Source: Candidatus Brocadia sp. (GTDB lineage: Bacteria; Planctomycetota; Brocadiia; Brocadiales; Brocadiaceae). From it: 32,801 nucleotides of DNA. The notes beneath the pieces are model-generated. The model was not told the DNA's origin. It saw only the letters and a list, made by a program, of their open reading frames with translations, and ran no database searches. Position numbers and translations under genes: made by a program. Positions within the stretch are counted from its first letter, which is position 1, and every line of letters starts with the position of its first letter. Positions 26,137 through 32,801 of the stretch are shown in pieces. The DNA lies in NCBI GenBank assembly GCA_011525665.1, contig WYAU01000042.1, positions 1-32,801 on the forward strand, read 5' to 3'.

Positions 26137-26209
26137 ATAAAAACTGGCAATGCGGATAATATTGTTCATAGTTGCTTATTTCACCATACCCTCGGAGGAG
26201 GAATAAACC

Positions 26210-26251
26210 ATGACGAGTCTCTGTATCATGCTTGCAGGATGCACATATTAG
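26210..26251 (+). other. 13-codon open frame with a very strong ribosome site
   Basis: CGGAGGAGGAATAAACC directly precedes an ATG opening MTSLCIMLAGCTY and a TAG. GTCTCTGT at 26217-26224, inside this frame, is complementary to ACAGAGAC at 26273-26280, so the mRNA could fold around it upstream of pilT. It may be a leader peptide, a decayed small lipoprotein-like gene (LAGC resembles a lipobox) or chance. Translation is unproven. Confidence 0.3.
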
Positions 26252-26372
26252 CCCTGGTAGTATTCTTTGTCTCACAGAGACAGGAACGTAAAGGAAAAAA
26301 CACCCATTAAAAAACAAGGAACCGGATTATTTGTTCGTTTTCAATGATTTTTTACAAAACAACCATACGTCC

Positions 26373-27422
26373 ATGGAAATTTTAGAACTACTCACATTTG
26401 CTAAAAAAGAGAATGCCTCGGATATCCATATAAGCTCCGGGGAACCACCCATGATTCGTATCCATGGGGACATCAGAAAGATTGACGTTCCAACGCTCAA
26501 CAAAGAAGAAGTCCATAAGATACTCTATGATATTCTCAATGATCAGCAACGGAAAACGTACGAGGAACATCATGAGCTGGATTTTGCCATCGCTTTGGGT
26601 GATGCCGGACGGTTTAGGGTAAATGCATTCCTGCAAAGCAGGGGAGAGTCTGTCGTATTCAGGACGATACCAACGGCCATTCCAACCCTGGAACAACTTA
26701 ATATGCCAAAGATTGTCGGCGAGTTAACAAAAAAAAACAAGGGCCTTATCCTTGTGACGGGTCCTACGGGTTGCGGCAAATCAACTACGCTGGCGGCGAT
26801 GGTTGACCTTATCAACCGTGAAGAAAAATGTCATATCCTTACGATTGAGGATCCCATTGAATTTGTGCATCAGTCTAAAAATAGTCTTATTAATCAAAGG
26901 GAGTTAGGTCCACATACCCACAGCTTTGCTAACGCCCTGCGATCGGCCTTGCGTGAAGATCCTGACGTGATCCTTGTGGGTGAAATGAGAGACCTGGAAA
27001 CCATTTCTCTGGCGCTTACAGCAGCCGAGACGGGTCACCTGGTTTTCGGCACGTTACATACATCCAGCGCACCCAAAACGGTTGATAGGGTAATTGACGT
27101 GTTTCCGCCAGAGCAGCAGGAACAGGTACGCACGATGTTTTCTGAGTCTATTCAGGCCGTACTCACCCAGCAACTCATAAAGCGAAAAGACGGGAAAGGG
27201 CGTGTTGCGGCATTGGAAATTATGATTGGAACACCGGCAGTAAGAAATCTCATCAGGGAAAATAAGATTGCTCAGATCCCGTCATCTTTACAGACGGGGC
27301 GGCAATACGGTATGCAGACCATGGATCAGGCCTTGGTCGAACTCTGCCAGAAAGATTTGGTCACCAGAGAATCAATCGAAAATCTGGTGAGCAGTCCAAG
27401 TGTTTTGAGCGGTGTTAAATAA
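26373..27422 (+). CDS. pilT: PilT-type twitching motility / retraction ATPase
   Basis: A 349-aa hexameric secretion-type ATPase from the ATG at 26373. The N-terminal PAS-like domain (MEILELLTFAKKENASDIHIS onward) is followed by Walker A GPTGCGKS (130-137), an Asp box (TIEDPIEFVHQ), Walker B DVILVGEMRD and a His box TGHLVFGTLHT. The AVRNLIREN motif near 290 is diagnostic of PilT, where it is needed for pilus retraction. A TTG at 26331 with an AAGGA site would add 14 residues and is a possible alternative start. No pilin, PilB or PilC is in the window; a PilU-like paralogue follows. Confidence 0.94.
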   Translation: MEILELLTFAKKENASDIHISSGEPPMIRIHGDIRKIDVPTLNKEEVHKILYDILNDQQRKTYEEHHELDFAIALGDAGRFRVNAFLQSRGESVVFRTIPTAIPTLEQLNMPKIVGELTKKNKGLILVTGPTGCGKSTTLAAMVDLINREEKCHILTIEDPIEFVHQSKNSLINQRELGPHTHSFANALRSALREDPDVILVGEMRDLETISLALTAAETGHLVFGTLHTSSAPKTVDRVIDVFPPEQQEQVRTMFSESIQAVLTQQLIKRKDGKGRVAALEIMIGTPAVRNLIRENKIAQIPSSLQTGRQYGMQTMDQALVELCQKDLVTRESIENLVSSPSVLSGVK

Positions 27423-27447
27423 AGCGTAAGCGGGAAGGAGGTACTCA

Positions 27448-28063
27448 ATGCCGGTAGAAGAGAAGGTTGACAGACTTGAACGGGCACCGGAAGAGTTCGT
27501 TACGAATGTTGATATAGAGTTTAACAAACTTTACGACTCTCAGATGCGTACCGAGTCCGAACTCAGGGAATTTAAGAATGAAATGATCGGTTTTAAAGAA
27601 GAAATGAGGCAGCAGACAAGGGAGATGAACATCAAGTGGGGAGAGATGGCTAGAAAACTGGGGACGATAACAGAAGGCATTGTTGCACCAAGCATACCGA
27701 GGATAATAAGAGAAGGGTTTGATCTTGAGGTAATGGACATGATGGCGAGAAGGAAAAAAACTCACTGATGGCAGAGTAACAGAATACGATGCCGTAGCAG
27801 TGGCAGGAGAATTCGTATTTGTCGATGATACAGAGAGCACGTTAGATAGTGGAGACGTTAAAGATTTTATCAAAGTTATACAGGAGTTCAGGGATTTTTC
27901 CCCTGAATATAAGAGAAAGAAGATCGTAGTCATGATGGCAAGTCTTTTTGCAGATGAAAGTGTGATCTGGTATGCAGAAAAGGCAGGATTTTTCGTACTT
28001 GCAGTGGGCGATAAGTTAATGGAGGTTAAGAACTCAAAAGGGTTTAAGCCAAAAGAGTGGTAA
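27448..28063 (+). pseudogene. Frameshifted coiled-coil / PD-(D/E)XK nuclease-like gene (DUF3782-type)
   Basis: The first frame (27448-27768) starts after a strong GGAAGGAGGT site and encodes MPVEEKVDRLER, a heptad-rich coiled coil (about 20-70), then IVAPSIPRIIREGF. It ends at a TGA just after a run of seven A (27754-27760). With six A the frame continues as LTDGRVTEYDAVAVAGEF into 27800-28063, giving a protein of about 204 aa. That family, as I recall it, has a coiled coil and a nuclease-like core with E-Y-D-A and V-x-x-T-K-S-T. Here the expected Lys is Glu (FVDDTEST), so the active site also looks damaged. A real mutation, a homopolymer sequencing error or slippage at A7 are all possible. 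Confidence 0.7.
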
Positions 28064-28081
28064 AAAGGCAATAGTTTGCCA

Positions 28082-28126
28082 CAGACATTCACGGAATTAT
28101 AGTGATATTCCGTGTCTTTCTGTGTT
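28082..28126. repeat. Imperfect inverted repeat upstream of the pilU-like gene
   Basis: CACAGACATTCACGGAATTA and ATATTCCGTGTCTTTCTGTG form a hairpin with few mismatches around a short AGTG loop. It lies between the broken gene and the pilU-like start and has no T-run. Confidence 0.5.
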
Positions 28127-28150
28127 GAATGGTTCTCCTTGATATCGATT

Positions 28151-29257
28151 ATGGAAATTAAAGATCTCTTACAGGAAATGGTCCGACAGGACGCCTCGGA
28201 TGTTTATATTACCGTTGATCTTCCACCCATATACCGCAGAGAGGGTACTAACTTCCCTTTGGGCACAAAGAAGCTTACCGCAGAAGATACCCGTTTGCTT
28301 GCGGAAAAGTGCATGAATGAGAAACAGAGAAAAGATTTTTATGAAAAGATGGAAATGAACCTCGCCCTGTATTACCCGGAACTGGGCCGTTTCCGTGTAA
28401 ATATCTTCTTCCAGCAAAGGAATATCGGCATTGTTGTCCGGCAAATAAAAATCACTATCAAGACCATCGATGATTTAGCTCTTCCCCAAATTCTTAAAGA
28501 GATAGCGATGACAAAAAGGGGGTTGGTGCTTGTCGTCGGCGCAACGGGTTCCGGGAAATCGACTACCCTGGCGGCAATGATGGATTACCGAAACACCAAT
28601 AACTCAGGGCATATCATTACAGTGGAAGATCCCATTGAGTTTGTGCATCAGCACAAGAAATCCGTTATTACACAAAGGGAGGTCGGTATAGACACTTTGT
28701 CATTTGCTGATGCATTGAAAAACACCTTGCGTCAGGCCCCGGACGTAATTCTCGTCGGTGAGATCCGCGATACGGAAACCATGGAATCAGCCATCACGTT
28801 TGCCGAGACGGGACATCTCTGCCTGGGAACGCTCCACGCCAACAACGCCAATCAGGCAATAGAACGAATCATAAATTTTTTCCCCCCGGAGCGTCACGAA
28901 CAGATTTATTTGCTGCTTTCGCTGAATTTGCGTTCCATCATTTCACAGAGGTTGGTACCGGCGAAGGATGGAAAACGAGTCGCATCCTTTGAAATATTGC
29001 TGGATACACCCAGAGTAAAAGACCTTGTCCTCAGCAAGCAGGTTGAATTATTAAAAGAGACGATGTCGAGAGGGACGCTGGAAGGCATGTTAACCTTTGA
29101 TCAATCGTTGTTCAATCTTTATAAAGAAGGCAAGATCAGTTACGAAAATGCTCTTGCCTATGCCGATAGCGCCAATGATCTGCGTTTGCGTGTCAAGGCA
29201 GAAGGGATCGGCGAAGTGAAAGAAGACAAGGCCGCAAATTTTAAATTAATGCAATGA
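28151..29257 (+). CDS. PilU-like PilT paralogue ATPase
   Basis: A 368-aa PilT-family ATPase from the ATG at 28151 (MEIKDLLQEMVRQDASDVYIT, the usual family start). Walker A is GATGSGKS (130-137), with VEDPIEFVHQ, Walker B DVILVGEIRD and a TGHLCLGTLHANN His box. The C-terminal region lacks the strict AIRNLIRE motif (it has TPRVKDLVLSKQ) and ends with a longer tail, as in PilU, the accessory retraction ATPase. An in-frame GTG at 28112 would add 13 residues. With pilT 700 bases upstream it makes a PilT/PilU pair, consistent with type IV pilus retraction. Confidence 0.9.
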   Translation: MEIKDLLQEMVRQDASDVYITVDLPPIYRREGTNFPLGTKKLTAEDTRLLAEKCMNEKQRKDFYEKMEMNLALYYPELGRFRVNIFFQQRNIGIVVRQIKITIKTIDDLALPQILKEIAMTKRGLVLVVGATGSGKSTTLAAMMDYRNTNNSGHIITVEDPIEFVHQHKKSVITQREVGIDTLSFADALKNTLRQAPDVILVGEIRDTETMESAITFAETGHLCLGTLHANNANQAIERIINFFPPERHEQIYLLLSLNLRSIISQRLVPAKDGKRVASFEILLDTPRVKDLVLSKQVELLKETMSRGTLEGMLTFDQSLFNLYKEGKISYENALAYADSANDLRLRVKAEGIGEVKEDKAANFKLMQ

Positions 29258-29315
29258 ATACGAAACTGCAGCCGGTATGAGATGGCAGCAGTACGTGAAA
29301 CACGAAAAGAGTTAA

Positions 29316-29348
29316 GATGTTTCGGTGTGCCCCACCCACCGAAACATC
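29316..29348. repeat. Hairpin between the pilU-like gene and tldE
   Basis: GATGTTTCGGTG and CACCGAAACATC, a 12-bp perfect stem with a nine-base C-rich loop, about 60 bases after the pilU-like stop. Without a T-run it is a weak terminator candidate; it may stabilise the mRNA end. Confidence 0.6.
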
Positions 29349-29539
29349 AAACGTATCCATACAGGTGACGATTTTTTGGTAAAGTTTATCACCGGTAAGG
29401 TATGATTTGAAATATTACTGAAAGATGTTTGAAAATTCTATGGATATCCGCAGTTAGCCTTTATTATGACTGCTGGTTGCTAACGGTTATTAGCCGTTAA
29501 GTTTTGGTAATTCGTTTTAAACAAACAGAGGTTAATTCG

Positions 29540-30853
29540 ATGAATAAAATTGAAGAAAAAGTATTGGAATTAGCTTTAAAACATACCCCTTCCGCAGAGG
29601 TTCTTTATGACGAAGGCGAGTCACGGTCGGTGAGTTTTGAAAACAATAAGCTAAAATACGTAAATACAAAATCTATCCGTGGAATCGGACTCCGTGTCAT
29701 TAAAGAGGGGAGAATAGGATTCTCCAGTACTACCGATTTCAGGAAACCGGAGAAACTGGTTGCCAATGCCATAGAGAGTGCAAAATTTGGCCAGGCAGCC
29801 GCCTTTGAATTCCCTTCCAAAAATAACTTTCCACAGATTGCAATCTTTGACCAACAGGTCATTGACTATCCTATTCACAGATGTGTAGACATTGGAAAAG
29901 AGGCCATCGGGAAGGCATTATCGATAAATTCCTCCTATGATTGTGGCGTTAGCATTGGAAAAGGACACGGAATGCGAAGGCTTATCAATTCAAAGGGACT
30001 GGATATTTCCCTTGCTTCCACGTCATTCGGCATAGGCATAGAAATATTAGAGGTGAAAGGACAAAGTCTGCTCTGGATTGGAGAGGGGGAAAGTTCAAAA
30101 GGACTCATTACCGACCTCAATAAACATGTTGATAAGGCATTAAGAGGTTTAAAGCTTGCGCAAAAAGAACTGAAACTTAAAACAGGGACGTATGCTGTCG
30201 TGGTTACAGCGAAAGCGATGGGGAACTTGCTTGCAACCTTTGAGACCGGTTGCAACGGAAAACTGGTACAAAAAGGCGCCTCGCCGCTTACCAGCAGATT
30301 GGGTGAAAAAATCCTTGATGAGAGGGTTAGTATTTATGACGATGCTACGATTGATATGGCCGATTCCAGCTATCCGTGGGACGGCGAAGGGATGCCGTCG
30401 CAGCGTACGCCGTTGTTTGAAAAGGGTATTTTAAAAAATTACCTCTTTGACCTGCAAACGGCCGGAATAATGAAAGCGAGGTCCACGGGGAATGGCGGCA
30501 GGAGTTTTTCTTCACAGCCATCACCCGGCAATTCAAATGTTACTGTCGAACCGGGCAACGTGTCATTCGAGGCGATGGTAAAAGACGTCAAATACGGTGT
30601 GCTGGTTGACCAGGTGCTCGGAGGCGGCCAGAGCAATATCCTTGCGGGTGAATTTTCTGTTAATATTGACCTTGGATACCTGATTGAGAACGGAGAAATT
30701 GTAGGCAGGGTAAAAGACTGCATGATGGCGGGAAACGCCTTTGAGGTCTTTAATGACATTGTGGCGATTGGTGATAAGGCTGAATGGCATGGTTCTACAA
30801 AAGTACCGCCTTTTTACTTCAGGGCAATGAATATTGCCGGAAATGCTGACTGA
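29540..30853 (+). CDS. TldE/PmbA, partner of TldD
   Basis: A 437-aa member of the TldD/PmbA family from the ATG at 29540 (MNKIEEKVLELALKHTPSAEV), with an AGAGGTTA site upstream; an earlier in-frame start at 29504 has no support. The N-terminal domain has YVNTKSIRGIGLRVIKEGRIGFSS (split near 40-63) and the C-terminal barrel has YPWDGEGMPSQRT, GNGGRSFSSQPSP and VLGGGQSNILAGEFSVNI. It lacks the HExxxH zinc motif of TldD, as expected for the TldE/PmbA subunit that shapes the active cavity. It lies 3.4 kb from tldD with pilT, a broken gene and a pilU-like gene between. Confidence 0.93.
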   Translation: MNKIEEKVLELALKHTPSAEVLYDEGESRSVSFENNKLKYVNTKSIRGIGLRVIKEGRIGFSSTTDFRKPEKLVANAIESAKFGQAAAFEFPSKNNFPQIAIFDQQVIDYPIHRCVDIGKEAIGKALSINSSYDCGVSIGKGHGMRRLINSKGLDISLASTSFGIGIEILEVKGQSLLWIGEGESSKGLITDLNKHVDKALRGLKLAQKELKLKTGTYAVVVTAKAMGNLLATFETGCNGKLVQKGASPLTSRLGEKILDERVSIYDDATIDMADSSYPWDGEGMPSQRTPLFEKGILKNYLFDLQTAGIMKARSTGNGGRSFSSQPSPGNSNVTVEPGNVSFEAMVKDVKYGVLVDQVLGGGQSNILAGEFSVNIDLGYLIENGEIVGRVKDCMMAGNAFEVFNDIVAIGDKAEWHGSTKVPPFYFRAMNIAGNAD

Positions 30854-30881
30854 TATTGCACAGGCAAATAGCGCGCTCTGC

Positions 30882-31343
30882 TCAGATGTTGGGCAGGTTT
30901 ACGACATGCTTGTCCAAAAGCCTGCCAATTTCCGGGACGGCGATTTCCACGTGTTCCTTGCCTTTGGGTCGTAACTTGTTGTACGCCTTGACGGCGGTCT
31001 TATTGCTGCTCAAACTGGCCCTCCGGTCGGTGATCTGCAACAAACTTTCGGCCACATCACTTGCCCGGGCACTGAGATACTGCTCCAGCGAACCGTTAAA
31101 ACCTTCTTCCTGATAACGATGATAGTAAACCTGAAGCTGCTCGGTGAAGGCATTGAGCAGTGAACCGACCGATTTTTCTATCATGCTCGGCTTCAAGGCC
31201 TTGACCAGCCCATATGCGGTCTTTACCGCCATGCCTGTCAAACCTTTTTTCGATTTTATTTGCTGGTCGATAAGGGTGACGCAGTCGGTAACCACGTGAG
31301 GACGCATGTCAGGATTTTTCGCTAACATTCTTAGGTCTTTCAT
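30882..31343 (-). CDS. Uncharacterised soluble protein, DUF6918-like
   Basis: A 153-aa helical protein starting after an AAGGAG site. NPDMRPHVVTDCVTLIDQQI, KKGLTGMAVKTAYGLVKALKP, the YLSARASDVAESLLQITD segment and a final KEHVEIAVPEIGRLLDKHV follow the layout of a small family I recall as DUF6918, known mainly from Actinobacteria. No catalytic residues, signal or membrane segment are visible. It is convergent with tldE (28 bases apart) and divergent from the prenyltransferase gene, and its coding sequence looks slightly richer in G/C than its neighbours. The function is unknown; the family name is tentative. Confidence 0.78.
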   Translation of the reverse strand: MKDLRMLAKNPDMRPHVVTDCVTLIDQQIKSKKGLTGMAVKTAYGLVKALKPSMIEKSVGSLLNAFTEQLQVYYHRYQEEGFNGSLEQYLSARASDVAESLLQITDRRASLSSNKTAVKAYNKLRPKGKEHVEIAVPEIGRLLDKHVVNLPNI

Positions 31344-31641
31344 GATTTACTCCTTGATGACTTTTTTCTGTTAGTGCCATGATAAAACGACAGAAAATTC
31401 TTCACTGAAATTTTTAAAATCCTATAATAACCAACAAACAAATGCAATCTTTTTTCCCCGCATTCATAAAAAGGTGATATGGCTTATCGGCAAATCTTAT
31501 CGTTCTCTCGTGTATACGTGCCGGTAAAGAAAAACAGGTGAAGGGTAAATTCCCTTGCATACCGTGAAGTTGCCGTTAAAATCGAGGTAATTACAAAATA
31601 TTACCCTGTTTAATAGCACAGAAGAAAGCTACCGGGATTTT

Positions 31642-32544
31642 TTGAAAATACTGACTACCGTGAGAAGAGTATCGAAATATGTTCTCCTGTCCATGAGACC
31701 TGAACAGTGGACAAAAAACCTGTTTGTCTTTACCGCCTTATTATTTTCAAAAAATTTACTTGATCTTTCGAAATGCATTGCAGCCCTTACCGGATTTATA
31801 ATCTTTTGCATAATCACGGGTAGTATATACCTGATTAACGACGTCATTGACCGGGAAAAAGACAAACTGCACCCTGTCAAATCCCAGAGACCTCTTGCCT
31901 CGGGAAAGCTAAAAACAAATACCGCGGTTGTGATAATTTTCTTTATCTGCTGTATCGGACTCTTTCTCGCATTTTACAACGGCCTTTTTTTTGGGATTAT
32001 TATCCTTGCCTATTTTTTACTCAATATAGGATATACCCTCTATTTGAAAAGCATCGTGATTATTGACGTCATTTCTATTGCTGCCGGATTTGTGCTCAGG
32101 GTTTTGGGCGGTGCAGTCATTATCTCTGTGGCCGCATCACAATGGCTGATCCTCTGTACGATCCTCCTGGCGCTGTTTCTCGGTTTTAGCAAGAGGAGGC
32201 ATGAACTCGTCCTTTTGGAAGATAGTGCTTCAAATCATAGAAAGGTGCTTGAACATTACAGCCCTTATTTCCTGGATCAGATGATTGCTGTTGTTACCGC
32301 CTCCACGGTAATTTGCTATGCCTTATATACCATGTCAAAAGATACGGCTGAAAAACTCGGTACGTCAATGCTTATCTACACGATTCCCTTTGTATTATAC
32401 GGTATATTTAGATATCTCTATTTAGTGCATCAAAAAGAAAAAGGGGGTAGTCCCGCGGAGATTATGTTTACCGATAAGCCTCTGATTATCAATGTAAGTC
32501 TATGGATCGTCACATCTGTCGTATTTATCTACATGGCACATTAG
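31642..32544 (+). CDS. UbiA-family prenyltransferase, decaprenyl-phosphate phosphoribosyltransferase-like
   Basis: A 300-aa membrane protein with about eight to nine hydrophobic segments. It begins with a TTG at 31642; the conserved MRPEQWTKNLFVF follows at residue 18. The first Asp-rich motif is NDVIDREKD (66-74), followed by HPVKSQRPLASG (77-88). A second polar loop has GFSKRRHELVLLE near 190. This arrangement resembles the enzyme that transfers phosphoribose to polyprenyl phosphate, making a lipid-linked arabinose or ribose donor; other UbiA activities are possible. The preceding 298 bases are gene-free and AT-rich with a GGTAAT/ATTACC stem near 31590-31609 but no clear promoter. Confidence 0.87.
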   Translation: MKILTTVRRVSKYVLLSMRPEQWTKNLFVFTALLFSKNLLDLSKCIAALTGFIIFCIITGSIYLINDVIDREKDKLHPVKSQRPLASGKLKTNTAVVIIFFICCIGLFLAFYNGLFFGIIILAYFLLNIGYTLYLKSIVIIDVISIAAGFVLRVLGGAVIISVAASQWLILCTILLALFLGFSKRRHELVLLEDSASNHRKVLEHYSPYFLDQMIAVVTASTVICYALYTMSKDTAEKLGTSMLIYTIPFVLYGIFRYLYLVHQKEKGGSPAEIMFTDKPLIINVSLWIVTSVVFIYMAH

Positions 32545-32680
32545 CCTGAAGACGCAAGGTGATTGATCATAGTAAGCAGCAGGCAACTGCTTACTGTCAA
32601 CTGCCTACTTTCCTGCCAGGTACTTATGGATATTTTATGTGCTGTGTCCGGTAATTGAGTAGTTACAATTAAATACCTGA

Positions 32681-32700
32681 ATCTTGCACAAGTGCAAGAT
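32681..32700. promoter_or_regulatory. Operator-like palindrome upstream of the last gene
   Basis: ATCTTGCAC, AA, GTGCAAGAT: perfect 9-base arms with a 2-base spacer. It lies just upstream of the promoter candidate at 32710-32738. The size and symmetry suggest a binding site for a dimeric regulator; the regulator is unknown. Confidence 0.5.
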
Positions 32701-32709
32701 AAAAGATGG

Positions 32710-32738
32710 TGAAACCATAAGGATTACCTCATTATAAT
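32710..32738 (+). promoter_or_regulatory. Possible promoter of the last gene
   Basis: TGAAAC (32710-32715), 17-base spacer, TATAAT (32733-32738), 44 bases before the ATG at 32782. The -10 is perfect and the -35 poor, as often seen in activated promoters. Confidence 0.5.
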
Positions 32739-32781
32739 AGGGTAAATGACATTAACCTAATAATAAGAGGAGGTAACCCAA

Positions 32782-32801
32782 ATGGTTAAAAAGCAAAATA
32801 A
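32782..32801 (+). CDS. Start of a gene cut by the window end
   Basis: ATG at 32782 follows GAGGAGGT at an ideal distance and reads M-V-K-K-Q-N before the window ends. The strong ribosome site, a TATAAT box and an operator-like palindrome support a real gene, but nothing can be said about the product. Confidence 0.55.

Noticed and set aside
29484-29502. Second attC-like site (CTAACGG and CCGTTAAG)
   Set aside because: The arms match only part of the core consensus and the span of about 20 bases is far too short for attC.

Overview
The window looks like chromosomal DNA of a planctomycete, most likely an anammox-type (Brocadiales) bacterium; this is inference. The best taxonomic clue is an 86-aa small basic protein at 21229-21489 of a type known from Planctomycetes, Verrucomicrobia and Chlamydiae. 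A large SBBP-repeat secreted protein, a TMTC-like membrane/TPR protein, AT-rich intergenic DNA and many G/C-rich palindromic repeats fit as well. No rRNA, tRNA, CRISPR array or intact insertion sequence was seen.

Layout. 1-1060: a lexA operon (lexA plus a small DUF6504-like gene) behind a consensus promoter with an abutting LexA operator. 1190-1530: a 58-aa exported Cys/His-rich protein and a bidirectional terminator. 1573-4731: a secreted SBBP beta-propeller protein whose N-terminal half carries several repeat insertions. 4881-6842: purH with a long repeat-rich leader. 6959-10182: a glutaredoxin-like protein, then rnfE-rnfA-ilvN-ilvC on the plus strand. 10637-14507: nth, argS and trpS on the minus strand, with a solitary integron-type attC site between argS and nth. 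14630-17613: a minus-strand biosynthetic operon, aroF (DAHP synthase), a NimA-like flavoprotein and a DapL-like aminotransferase, preceded by an attenuator. 17738-19960: the TMTC-like TPR protein. 20132-22450: SPOR-like protein, small basic protein and aspartate-type aminotransferase in one minus-strand operon. 22479-30853: ligA, tldD, pilT, a frameshifted nuclease-like gene, a pilU-like gene and tldE on the plus strand. 30882-31343: a DUF6918-like protein on the minus strand. 31642-32801: a UbiA-family prenyltransferase and the first codons of another gene.

The strongest observation is the aroF leader. A consensus-like promoter precedes a 27-codon peptide with 8 Tyr, 2 Phe and 1 Trp, followed by a perfect 11-bp hairpin with eight T. 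The sequence around the peptide's stop codon can pair with the 5' arm of that hairpin, which gives a complete ribosome-mediated attenuator responding to aromatic amino acids, mainly tyrosine. The second is the solitary attC, which has both core sites and the two extrahelical bases that set orientation. The third is a family of perfect palindromes and related repeats that lie in intergenic DNA and also inside coding sequences (argS, the SBBP gene, the TMTC-like gene) without breaking the frame.

Many housekeeping genes here show sigma70-like promoters (TTGACA/TTGACT with 16-17 nt spacers), which helped place several transcription starts. All functional calls come from reading motifs; no database search was possible.
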